Part shown: positions 34,723 to 44,357 of the stretch, piece by piece | Layout: each line of letters opens with the position of its first letter | Numbering within the stretch: the stretch's first letter is position 1 | The notes under the pieces: generated by a model | The model's input: the letters and a program-made list of their open reading frames with translations, nothing else | Databases searched by the model: none | What the model was told of the DNA's origin: nothing | Position numbers and translations under genes: made by a program | Source of the DNA: Medakamo hakoo | Lineage: Eukaryota > Chlorophyta > Trebouxiophyceae > Coccomyxaceae | Length of the DNA: 64,000 bases | Direction: 5' to 3' | NCBI GenBank assembly: GCA_026636295.1 | Contig: CP089455.1 | Span: 558,001 to 622,000 of the forward strand

Positions 34723-35683
34723 TCACGCCGCCGCGGCCGCGTCGCCCGGGCTGGCGTGGTGGTGGGAGTGAGCGGCCAGCGACGCCTGGCTGGTCGCCAG
34801 GTAGGCGCTCCACTCGGGCGGCGGCAGGGCGGCCGTGCTGCCGACGCGGCCGCGGCCCGACGCGGCGCCGCCGCCGCCGCCGCCGCCGCCAGGGCCGCCA
34901 CCAGCGCCGCGGGCGGCCGCCATGGCCGCCGCCCACTCCGCGGCCGCCGGCCGGCGCGGCTGGCAGCGCAGCTTCCAGCCCAGCTGGTCGAGCGTGCGCG
35001 CGGCTTTCAGTTGGTTGCACCGCTCGCACGCGGCGACCAGGTTTGTCCACGACCGGCCGCCGCCGAGGGAGGCGGGGACGACGTGGTCGACGGTGGACGC
35101 GCCGGCCTTGCCGCAGTAGGCGCACCGCCCGCCGTCGCGGGCCAGAATGTTGCGCCGGGTCAGGGCGGGCGCCGGGCCGCGGGAGGAGCCCCAGGCGACG
35201 ACGGCGCGCGAGCGCAGCACCGCCGGCACCGGGTGGCTGCGGGTCGCGGACCGCACGGCCGCGCCCTCGTAATACTCCAGGACGTCCACCTTTTCCAGGA
35301 GGTCCAGGCAGATGGCGCGCGTCCAGGGGACGACGTCGATGGGGCGGTACGTCGCGTCCAGGACGAGCGCGCGCAGGTGGGCCGGGTGGTGGCCGTGGTG
35401 CGGGTGGCCGTGGCCGGCGTGGTGGGCGTGGCCGTGGCCGTGGCCGAGCGGCGACGGCGGCGGGGGCGCGGTGTGGCCGGGCGGGCTGGTGTTGGCGCCG
35501 CCGTTGCGCCGGGCCGGGTCTGGGCGGGCGCGCCTGGGGGCAGGGGGGAGGTGGATGGGATGGATGGGATGGAGTGAGTGGAGTGGGCGGGAGAGGGTGT
35601 TGGCGCGCGCGCGCGAGCGCGCGGGGGCATTTACCCTCGCACGGCTCGTGCGTCCCCCGCATTCCCTCCTCGACCGCTTTCAT
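34723..35683 (-). CDS. HNH endonuclease-fold protein of the plant/cyanobacterial type
   Basis: Exon 1 is 35683-35635 and exon 2 is 35519-34723; the 115-nt intron (GTAAAT..CAG) joins in phase 1, giving 281 residues. Conserved core: RALVLDATYRPIDVVPWTRAICL, EKVDVLEYYEG, then the HNH module RDGGRCAYCGKAGASTVDHVVPASLGGG with NLVAACERCNQLKAARTLDQ. CxxC pairs (CAYC, CERC) and the VDHVVP histidine are intact, so metal binding and nuclease activity are plausible. The family is shared by cyanobacteria and plants, where its job is unknown; related bacterial proteins were named for restriction but are not demonstrated to do that. A histidine-rich run (HGHGHAHHAGHGHPHHGHH) precedes the core. The start in exon 1 is the weakest part. 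Confidence 0.8.
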
Positions 35684-36143
35684 CGCCGCGCCAGGCTCGC
35701 GCTTAAGGACTTGCGGCCCTTCAGAAGCGTGTCGCGAGGAGGTTTGGTGGCCCGGCCGACCTTCCGCACGCTTGAGAAGAAAAAAAAAAACTGACCCGGC
35801 GCGGGAACGGGAATGAAGGGACGCCGCGTCCACGCGGCGTTCCGGAGGCGTGCCCGTTGAGGGCAGAGGGGAGCCCGATGAGCGCCTGCGCGCGCCGGTG
35901 GCTTGGGCCCGGACGAGGGCGCGCATGGCTGGGAGCGACACACGACGACGGGGAAAGAAAGATATGCGCTGCCCCGTCGTGCGTTTGTTATTGTCGGCGC
36001 GCATGCCTCCCACACAACTAAAAATTCCTGCCCCCGCATCCATCCCCCCTCCCTATAGCGCTCCCACCCCGCCTCCCGGGAGCGTGGAGCGGGCTGAGCG
36101 GTCTCCTCGACCCGCAGACCTGGACCCGGCCCGGGCAGCAGCC
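35684..36143. promoter_or_regulatory. Divergent upstream region, HNH and KANL3-type genes
   Basis: 460 nt between head-to-head genes. It includes an A-run (35779-35790) and an AT-richer patch (about 35955-36030). No TATA box is placed convincingly. No other gene is supported. Confidence 0.4.
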
Positions 36144-36887
36144 ATGGCGCCCCTCCCACCCGGCCCGCTCTCCATCCCGTCCACGTCCGCGTCCACCCCG
36201 GCCCTCCCGGCCGTCTGGGCGCCGGCCCTCCCGGCCGCCTCTGCCTCGCCGGCAAGGGCCGCCGTCCTCCTGACGCACGGCGCATCAGGTGACGCGTCCT
36301 CAGGCAACCTGCCGGTGCACTCCGCCGCGCTCGCCCGCGCCGGCCTCCCCGTCCTCGCCTTCACCGCCCGCGGCGCCCTCTCCACGCGCGCCGCCGCCTT
36401 CCGTTCCGCGGCCGCCTGGGCGCGCACGGCCGCGGGCGCGGCGTCCGTCTTCTTGGCGGGACACTCCATGGGCGCGAGGGCGGCGTGCGCGGCGGCGAGC
36501 GCCTGGGGCAGCGCCGGCGGGCCGGCCCTGCCCCCCCTGGCCGGCGTGTTGCTTTTTTCTTTCCCACTCCATCCTCCGGGCAGGCCGGGCGACGCGGCCA
36601 AGGCCGACCGCGGCGGCCTGCTGGCGTCCCTGCCGCCCACCCTGCCCGTCCTGGTGGTGAGGGGGGACCGGGATCCGTTCTCGGCCAGCGAGGCGTGGGC
36701 GGCGGCGCGGGCGTGCGCCGCGGCGCGCGTGGAGGTGGTGTGCGTCGCGGGCGGCGACCACAGCCTGAAAGTGAGGGGGGACGGGGGCGCGGTGGAGAGG
36801 GCGGCAGGCGCGGCCGCGGCCTGGGCGGCTGGGGTGGTGGCCGGTGGTGAACGGCCACGTGCGGCAAAGCGGCGGCGAGGGACGTAA
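36144..36887 (+). CDS. KANL3/Tex30-type alpha/beta-hydrolase-like protein
   Basis: Single exon, 247 residues. It matches the KANL3/Tex30 alpha-beta hydrolase family: VLLTHGASGDASSGNLP (strand and oxyanion region), FTARGALSTRAAAFR, the nucleophile elbow LAGHSMGARAACAAA (G-H-S-M-G), LLFSFPLHPPGRPGD, then PVLVVRGDRDPF with the acid and VAGGDHSLKV with the histidine. All triad positions (Ser, Asp, His) are present, so it may be a true hydrolase, unlike KANL3 where the domain may be non-catalytic. The substrate is unknown. A Pro/Ala-rich 35-residue N-terminal leader precedes the fold and the tail is basic (RPRAAKRRRGT), possibly nuclear. It is head-to-head with the HNH gene. Confidence 0.85.
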   Translation: MAPLPPGPLSIPSTSASTPALPAVWAPALPAASASPARAAVLLTHGASGDASSGNLPVHSAALARAGLPVLAFTARGALSTRAAAFRSAAAWARTAAGAASVFLAGHSMGARAACAAASAWGSAGGPALPPLAGVLLFSFPLHPPGRPGDAAKADRGGLLASLPPTLPVLVVRGDRDPFSASEAWAAARACAAARVEVVCVAGGDHSLKVRGDGGAVERAAGAAAAWAAGVVAGGERPRAAKRRRGT

Positions 36888-37079
36888 ACGAAGACGACGA
36901 GGAGACTGGAGAAGGAAAGGACTCTCATTACACTCACACACACACACACATTCACGCATTCACGCACCACCAAGCAGCAGCCCCCGCCCCACTTCAAGCA
37001 GCGAGGCGAGAAAGGGGGGACGCGGGCGGTTCAAACGTGAAAAAAAAAGAAAAATTGAACACACAGGGCGGCGCGTGCG

Positions 37080-39225
37080 TCACTCCCCGAAAAACGCGGG
37101 CGGCGGCGGCGGCGGTTGGGACGCCATCGTCGCCGGCGGCGGCGGCGGCCCGCCGTCCAGGATGAAATCCAGCAGGTCGCCGTCGCCCGCCACCGCCGCC
37201 GCGCTGCCTGCCCCCTCCAGGCGCAGGTCGGCGAGCGGGGCGAAGTCGTCCGGCGGCGGGCGCAGCAGGCCGCCGTTGGCGGGCACAACAACCTTCCCGG
37301 CCGCGAGGTGCGCGGCCGCCGCCTGCTCCGTGCCCGTGAGCGAGGCCTGCGGCGTCAGGTGGGCGTACGTGAGGTGGGGAGGCGGCGCGCCATAGTGGGG
37401 GTGGTGGTGCCCAGCCTGTGCCGCGACGGCGGCGGCCGCGGCGGCGGCGGCGGCGGCGGCCGCCGCAGCGGCCGCGGGCGGGAGGGGCGCGCCGCCGCCG
37501 TCGGCGCTGCCGCCGCTGGGCGCGCCGCTCAGCCCGCCGGAGCTGGCCCGCCCGATCTCGGACAGGGCGGCGGCCGGGCCGCCGCCCGACGCGGCGGCGG
37601 CGGCCGCAGCTGCAGCCGCCGCGTGCGCCACGAACGCGGCGGCGGCGGGGCCGGGGGGGACGCCGTAAGGCGGCGGCCGCGGCGGCGGGGGCGGCGGCGG
37701 CGGCGCGCGGCCGTCGTGGCCGCCGCCGCCGCAGCCGCCACTCCCGCCGCCGCCGCCGCCGCCGCACGCCGCGGCGGACGACACGACCGCGCCCGCGGCA
37801 GCCGCGCGCGCGACCTGCCGCAAGTACAGCCGGTACTTCTGCAGGTGGGACGCCACGTTTTCGCGGGACAGGCGGGCGAGGCCGGGGGAGGCGGGCGTCG
37901 GCACGCCGCCGCCGGCCGCGACCGCCGCGCCGTCCGCCCGCCGCATCCAGTCCAGAATGGCTTTGGGCGCGGCCGCTTCGACGCCCAGGGCGTTGACCGC
38001 CCCCACAAACAGGCGGTGCATGTCCACCGACCAGACGACGCGCGGGCGCTTGGCCGGCGGGGGCGGCGGGAGGGAGGAGGCCGGCCCACCGGGCGGCGCA
38101 CCGACCGCTGCCGCGCCCGGCGCGGGGCGCTCCGGCTCCCCGCCTGCGGCCCGCTTCCCGCTGGAGCACGGCCGGCCAGTCGCCGGCGCCGGCCCCGCCC
38201 CGCCGCTGGCGACCGCGGCCTTCCCGCGCGCCCGGCGGACGACGTGCTGCCACAGGTTGCGCAGCTCCTCCAGGCGGACGGGCTTGATGAGAAAGTCGAC
38301 GGCGCCGTGCGTGACGCCCCGCCACACGGCGGCCGTGCCGCCGTCCGCGCTCATCATGATGACGGGCGTGTCCAGCTCCAGCCCCACCGCTTCCAGCAGG
38401 CGGAAGCCGTCGCAGTCGGGCATGTGGACGTCCGAGAGGACGAGGTCAAAGGGTGCGGCGTCGGCGTCGTCGGCGCTGGAGGCGGGCGGCGGCGGCGGCG
38501 TCGCGCCGTCCCCTCCGCCGCCGGCCTGCGTCAGGCGCAGGCGGGCGAGGGCGGCCGTGCCGGAGGAACAGGTCGTCACGTCGTACGAACACCTGAGGCA
38601 TGCATGTGGGGGGTTCCCGAGTGAGAGAGAGAGGGAGGAGAGGGGGGCGAGCGGTCGGGTGGTGGGTGCGTGACGAGGATTGTGCGTCTGCAAGTCAGCC
38701 GACCGGGCGCTCTCGGTACGCCGCGCCGGCGATTCGTTCCACGGTTCGCACTGGGTGCATCCGGCGCGCAATCCACGCGTGCCTGCATCCCTGGGTGACC
38801 GAGACTCTCCTGGCCTCGTGCCGGGCGCGGGCGGAGGGACGAGCGCAGAAAGAGGGCGGAGGATCGCGGGGAAACGGCACCCCGCCGGCGGCCCGACCCC
38901 GACGTTTTTTGTTGGGCGCGCGGGCGCAAAAGGCAACGCATGCGGGCGTGACGGCACCACGCCACGGCACCGCACTCCGCCCCACACCCACACCACACCC
39001 TCACCTCTTCAGCATGGCTTCCACCACTTTCAGGCAGCACGGGTCGTCGTCGACGACCAGCACCCGCAGGCCTGCGGGGAACGGCGTCGGCCCGGTCGGC
39101 GGCGACGAGGCGTGTTCGCCGCCACCGGACGAGCCGCCGCTGCCGGACCGGCCGGCCTCCCACAGCGGAGTCCACGTGCCGTCACCGGCCGCCGCATCCC
39201 GGGCGGCTGCCGCCGCGGACGCCAT
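37080..39225 (-). CDS. Type-B response regulator (REC plus GARP/Myb-like DNA-binding domain)
   Basis: Transcription factor of the ARR-B type that ends a His-Asp phosphorelay in the nucleus. Exon 1 is 39225-39005 and exon 2 is 38592-37080; the 412-nt intron joins in phase 2 (MLK-R-CSYDV), giving 577 residues. Receiver: [10 protein letters not shown] (acidic pair), [13 protein letters not shown] (phospho-Asp), IMMSADG (Ser/Thr), DFLIKPVR (Lys). GARP domain: [52 protein letters not shown]. Both domains carry low-complexity insertions: about 27 residues inside REC before FDLVLSD and about 20 in the GARP turn before LARLSRENV. The rest is Ala/Gly/Pro-rich, with poly-Ala near 37430-37470. It ends [11 protein letters not shown]. 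Confidence 0.93.
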
Positions 39226-39942
39226 GGGCGGCTACGAGAAAACGGAAAGTTTTTTTTTTCTGGTGCGCGAGGCTGAGAGCGCGAGCACAATGATGGGGGA
39301 CGAAGGATCGCCGGCGCGCGGGGGGGCTTGCCCTGATTGCGGGGTCGCCCTGCCCCCTGAGGCAGAGGCGGACGCCTAGCAGACCAGGCCGTGCGTGGCG
39401 TGGAGTGAAATCGAAAGGGGCGGGCCGGAGGCAGCTGGCCCGCCGAGTGCGTTGTTTTGCTTTGTGCGTCCAGTCTCACTCTCACACACACTTCATCCAA
39501 CCCCCTCCCTCCTCTCTCTCCGCTCTCCATCCATCCGCGCGCACGCGCCAACTCCCCTCCTCACACACACACAAACCCACACGCACACACCCACACACCC
39601 ACACTCCCACCCACCCACCCACACTCACCCACACACCGCACGGGAAAATGCCGTGCTTGCAGCGTGCTTTCGTTCTATTTGGCTTGTTGTTGTTGGATCG
39701 TTTTTTTTTTTTTGGAAAATGAAGGATGCGTTGGTCCACTTCAGTTTGATTGTTCTTTGTCGGTTCGGAGAGGAAAAAGGAAAAAAACAAAGCGCCGCCG
39801 CCGTCGTCGGGGTGCCCCCCGACGCACGCGCGCACGGTCGTCTATGCAGGATAGAAAAAAAAACACAGGCAGATGAAATGAAACATGGAGATGCCCCCGG
39901 GCGCGACGGCGCGGCGGAGGCTTTTGAGGGCAGGCCGGCCCG
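39226..39942. other. Intergenic region with CCCA/CACA repeats
   Basis: 717 nt between the response regulator start and the KH-WW stop. It has a degenerate (CA)n/(CCCA)n block (about 39561-39641), a T-run (39701-39712), AT-richer sequence (39660-39790) and a perfect hairpin at 39806-39823. A 30-codon open stretch at 39290-39379 (plus) with CPDCG is too short to call a gene. I support no gene here. Confidence 0.5.
39806..39823. repeat. Perfect hairpin in the 3' flank of the KH-WW gene
   Basis: Arms gtcgggg and ccccgac separated by tgcc. It lies 120 nt beyond the KH-WW stop codon, within its likely 3' UTR. It could mark 3' end formation or mRNA folding; no known motif name applies. Confidence 0.55.
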
Positions 39943-40383
39943 TCACGCCTCCCTGTCGCCGCCGCCGCCTTGGTCCTCCTCCTCCGCCGGCGGCTCCCAC
40001 TGCGACCGGCCCGTCGCGGTGTGCGCGTAGAAGTGGGCGCCGGACGCCGGGTCGAAGATGCGCGACCAGCCGGGTGGGAGAGCGGAAGGCGGCGCCGCGG
40101 TGGTCGTCGGCGCGGTCGGCGGGTCGGCGACCGTGCGGTCGTCGGCCGCGTCCGCCGGCGTGCCGGACGCCGGTGCGCCGGACGCCGGTGACCCCGCAGG
40201 TTCGGCTGCGGCCGACGACCCGGCCGACGCGCCCCGCCCGCGCCGGGACCGGCGCCGCCCCGGCGGCGACGCCGTCGTGCTGGACGGTCCGCAGCCGGCG
40301 CTGTCCAGGGAGACGGCCGCAAGGCCGGCCGCGACGTCTGCTGCTTCTTCGCCGGCGCCAGCCGCGGGCGACGGTTGGGCCTG

Positions 40384-40430
<47 letters not shown>

Positions 40431-42486
40431 GGCCGCGCCCGCCACCCCCACCGCCACCATACTGCTGGAAGTGCCAGCGCTGGGCGGCGGCGGCGGCCGC
40501 CGCCGCGGCGGCCGCGGCGGCGGCGGCGTGGTGGTGGTGGTGGTGCTGTTGGGCCGCCCACGCCGCGGCGGCGGCCGCCGCCTGCGCCTGGGCCTGGACC
40601 TGGGCCGCCGCCGCCGCGGCCGCGTAGTCCGCGGGGACGGGCAGGACGGCGCCCGTCGTTGGGTCGTAGTAGAACGCGGTTTGGTGGTGGTGCGGCCCGG
40701 GCGGCGTGCCGGCGACCATGGCCGGGGACGGCGGCGACCCGACGACCGCGCGGCCGGGCGGCACGGGCGACCCGACCGCCTCGCCGCCCGGGTAGTACGG
40801 CACGCCGCCGCCTCCGCCCGGCCCGCCGCCCGCTCCCGGGTAGAAAAAGTAGGGCGGCGGCACAGCAGGGGGCGGCGGCGGCGGCGGACGCCCGCCGCCC
40901 GACCCCCACGCCCGCCCGCGCGGCGTTTCGCCGCCCGAGCTCGACCCGCCGCCGCCGCCGCCGCCGCCAAAGGCGTGCGGCGCGGCCGCCAACGCGTCCG
41001 CCACGCAGCCGCCCTCCAAAATGTCGCGCACCGCCACGCAGGCCGCCTCCACGGCGGGCGCGGACCCGGACACCGTCGCGGTCATCGGGTCGGCGTCCCC
41101 CGCCACGCCCTGGTCGATCTGGATGTTGACGCCGAACCCGCGCTGCAGGGCTTTGACCGTCTCGCCCTGGCGGCCGATGAGGCGGCCGACCATGGACCGC
41201 GGGCAGGGCAGCGGCACGGCCACGCCCGCAGAGTGGCGGGCGAGGACGGACGCCGTCGACGCGGCCGCGCCGTCGGCGCACACGCCGGTGATGAGGTCGG
41301 CGACCATGGCCGCGCCGCGCGCGACCGCGTCCGGGTGGCCGCGCAGCAGGACCAGGCGCGGCACGCCGGGCGGGAAGGACTGGTCGAGCGTGATGTGGGC
41401 CAGGGACGCTTGTTGCAGGGCGCGGATGGTCTCGCCGCCGCGGCCGATGACGCGGCCGACGAGGGCGGGCGGGCACGGGACGGACGTCGACAGCTGAAGG
41501 GGCGGGACGCCCGTGGCGGCGGCCGCGGCCGCGGCGGCCGCGGCTGTTTCGGCCGCCGTGGCCGCCGCCGCGGCGGCGGCGGCCGCCTCGGCTTGCGTGG
41601 CGCCGGTGGGCAGCATGGTGGACGGGGGGAGGGTTGGATTCGGCGGCGGCGCGCCCGCGCCGACCGGGGCGGGCGTCAGCTGCTCCGCGCCCGCGCCCGG
41701 TCCGCCGGCCGCGGCGGGCGTGTCGGCGCGGGGCGGGGCCGGGTAGGGCGGCGTGTCCGGGCCGCCGGAGGAGGGCTTGGGCGGGGCGGGGTCGGCGGCG
41801 GGAGGCGGCGGGGCGTCGCCGGACGGGGCCTGTTCGTGTGTGTGTGTGTTTGTGGGACGGGGCGGATGGGGAGGGGGGGGCCGGCGCGCGCGTGAGAGGG
41901 GTTGGTTTCGAGGCGCGCGTGCGGGCGCCTGGGCCGCGCGGGGCCCGCAATCGGTGGCTCGGCCGCGAGAAAAACGCCGGCCGCCTCGCCACCGGGCCGT
42001 AATTTTCCACGCGTGCGAGGCCAGGTCGCTCTGAGCTCCAGGGCGGAGGGAGCGCCATGGCGGCGGGCGCGGACCGGCCGTGGGCCCGGTCCTTCCCTCC
42101 CCCCCTCGGTCCCTCGCACACCGACGCGCTTCGGCGCGGGTGTGTCGGGCAGGGGACGCGCGAATGCAGGGAAGACGGGCCGCGGCTTTCAAGGCAGGCC
42201 CAACCGGGCCCGCGCCTACGCGAGCGAGCAGAGGAGGACCTCCTCCCGCCACGACGTCAGGAACGCGCACCAGGCGGGGGCGCCAGCCGCCCGCGCCGCC
42301 CCCTTCCCGAAAGCGGGAGAAGCAGGTGGCGGAACAGCGCGTTCCTGCCGCCTTCTTGCGCCGCCCGGCCGGGCCGGGAACCCGCCCTCGCCACGCCCGC
42401 CACCCCCGCACCTTGACGAGCTGATCGCCCTCTTGTGGCTGGGTCGCAGCCTCGGCTGGCGTCTCTTCGGCAGCCGTCGTCGCCAT
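39943..42486 (-). CDS. RNA-binding protein with two KH domains and a C-terminal WW domain
   Basis: Exon 1 is 42486-42412 and exon 2 is 41829-39943; the 582-nt intron (GTGCGG..CAG, phase 0) has no stop in frame. The spliced protein has 653 residues. KH1 contains VGRVIGRGGETIRALQ and KH2 contains VGRLIGRQGETVKALQ, both with an intact GXXG loop (GRGG, GRQG). Each is followed by the beta-strand/helix pattern of type I KH folds (VEAACVAVRDILEGG). The WW domain near the C-terminus is LPPGWSRIFDPASGAHFYA, then GRSQWEPP, with both Trp. Between them lies a Pro/Gly/His/Ala-rich low-complexity region (HHHHHHAAAA, poly-Gly) likely disordered. By analogy with FUBP/KSRP-like proteins it probably controls mRNA processing; the WW domain would recruit proline-rich partners. 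Confidence 0.9.
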
Positions 42487-42815
42487 GGCTTGATTTTTCA
42501 ATGCCTCTCGCTTCTTTTTTTGTGCGTGTGCGCTCGCGCAGAAGCGCGGCCTCTCCCAATACACCCTGCGCGCCCGGAAGGGGGCGGGGTCCGGGCCGAG
42601 GCCGGGGTCGGAGGCGCTCGGCGTGAGAGGTCCGAAGACGGGTCGCGGGCGGGCGGCGTGGGGGGCGGGCCCTGCTCGCTCTCTCTGCGTGTGCGCCGGT
42701 TGGTGCTGTGAGCGAGCCGGCCGCGCGCGGCCGGGCGCCGCGCGGCGCACCCCGCTAGCCACACCGCCTCTCCTCCTTTCCCGCCCGTCTCTCTCACACT
42801 CTCTCTCTCTCCTCG
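42487..42815. other. Gap between KH-WW and LPA1-like genes
   Basis: 329 nt containing the KH-WW promoter and the LPA1-like 3' flank, with (CT)n near 42790-42812. No gene seen. Confidence 0.45.
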
Positions 42816-44056
42816 CTACGGCCCACTACAAATGATGCGGTCCAGGATCAGGGCGTGCAGCCCGTCCAGCGCGTCGCCCGGCGCCTCCCCCCCCTCCTCC
42901 TCCTCGCCCCCTCCCCCCTCCTCCCCGCCGCCGCCGCCGCCGCCGCCCACCCCCCTCCCCCTCCCCCCGCTCACCAGGCGGGGCGTGACGGACGGCGCGC
43001 CCGCCCGCGCGGCCCGGCCCTCCAGGAAAGCTTGCAGCCCGCCCACCCGGTCCGCCAGCGGGCCGGGGCCGCCAGTCGCGGACGCGAGGGCCTCATCCCG
43101 CTCGCACGCCTCGCCCGCCAGCAGGGCCCGGTCCGCGGCCGTCGTCCGCACCAGGACGGGCAGGACGATGGCGGGCGGCCCGCACCCGCCACTACCACTC
43201 CCGCCGCCGCCGCCGCCGCCGGCCGCGCCCGCAAACAGCAGTGGGTCGAGGGCGGCGCCCTCCAGGACGAGGGCCTTGCCCTCCGCCACGCCGGCCGCCA
43301 GGTCCGGGCCCAGGGCGGCCGCCAGCGCCGCCGCCGCCGACAGAAAGTGCTGCTCCACCGGCCCCGGGCGCGCCCACCAGGGCAGGGAGGGCGCGCCTCC
43401 GCCGCCGTCACAGTCGCCGCCGTCGCCGGGCGGCGGCCCGACCGCCGCGAGCAGCAAGTCCGCCTGGACGGCCGGCGGCAGGTTGAGCCGGGCGGCGAGC
43501 GCCCGGCCCAGCCCCGCGCCCGGCCCGCCCGGCAGCGGCGGCGTGCACAGCAGGACAAGGAGCGGCGTCCGCGCGCCGAAAAAGCGGGAGACGGCGGCGA
43601 ACCGGTCGCGGGGGGGGAGGGCGGCCAGCGCACTGTGCGCTCCTGAGCTGCCTGTGCAGTGCCCTCCTGTGCTGGAGGGGAGCGCGCCGTCCGGGAGGGC
43701 GGCCAGCGCAGGGGAGGAGGAGGAGGAGGGGGCGGGCGGATGGTGCGGGTGCGGGTGCGGGCGCGGCAGTCCGTCCCCCTCCTCCTCCAACACCGCAAAC
43801 AGCTCGGCCGTCAGTTCGGCCTGGGTCACGTCCAGGCGCCCCGCGTCGACCAGGCGCTTTTTCAGGGCCAGAGCTGCGCGGACGGCAGCCGAACCGGCCG
43901 CGCCCGCGACGGGCGACGGGGCGCCTGAACGTTTTTTTTTAGTGACGGCCGCCGCGGCGGTGAGCATGCGGGCGACTAAAAACCGAGACAGAATGTAGGA
44001 CTGGCCGCCCGGCAAGTGGACGCGGACCTTGACGAAATCATATTTAGAGGAGGCGA

Positions 44057-44087
<31 letters not shown>

Positions 44088-44141
44088 TTGCGTGTCGGGC
44101 AGAGGCGGGCGGTGGGGTGCAGGGGCATTGCCGTCGGCCAT
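42816..44141 (-). CDS. LPA1 / 2-phosphoglycerate-kinase-like P-loop protein with degenerate Walker A
   Basis: Single exon of 441 residues. Its opening matches plant LPA1-type proteins (low phytic acid 1; 2-phosphoglycerate kinase-related): KYDFVKVRVHLPGG, SYILSRFLVARMLT, then ALKKRLVDAGRLDVTQAEL with ELFAVLEEEG, RFFGARTPLLVLLC, and ARLNLPPAVQADLLL, LPWWARPG, GKALVLEGAALDP. The family's Walker A (GTACVGKST-like) is here a Gly-Pro stretch ending GGPGAGLGRALA, without Lys-Ser/Thr. ATP binding by the usual mode is therefore doubtful. Low-complexity Gly/Glu insertions near the C-terminus are conspicuous. In plants this family affects phytate accumulation and inositol phosphate metabolism. The ATG at 44141 is the first in frame that precedes the conserved block. 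Confidence 0.83.
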
Positions 44142-44357
44142 GGCCTGCCGCCGTCGCGCCCGCGCCGCCAGGCCGTCTGACACCGCTCGCTCTCAGCTAG
44201 TGCTGAGGCGCAGAACCTCAGCTCTTCAACGATTAGCCCTCAAGTGGGAGGCGTGGGGGCGCACCCCGCACACCCGGGACGCATGTTTGCCCCGCGGCCA
44301 AGGAAGACTGTGGAATAGTGAGACCTACACACACCTGTCCCCCCCCCCCTCCCCCCG
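44142..44357. other. Gap between LPA1-like and SWEET genes
   Basis: 216 nt. It holds the LPA1-like promoter and the SWEET 3' end. A C-run (44340-44357) directly precedes the SWEET stop codon. No gene seen. Confidence 0.4.

Noticed and set aside
39395-40030. Plus-strand open stretch of about 210 codons over the CACA/CCCA repeats
   Set aside because: It is made of repeat-encoded Thr/His/Pro, contains no known motif, and overlaps the 3' end of the KH-WW gene.
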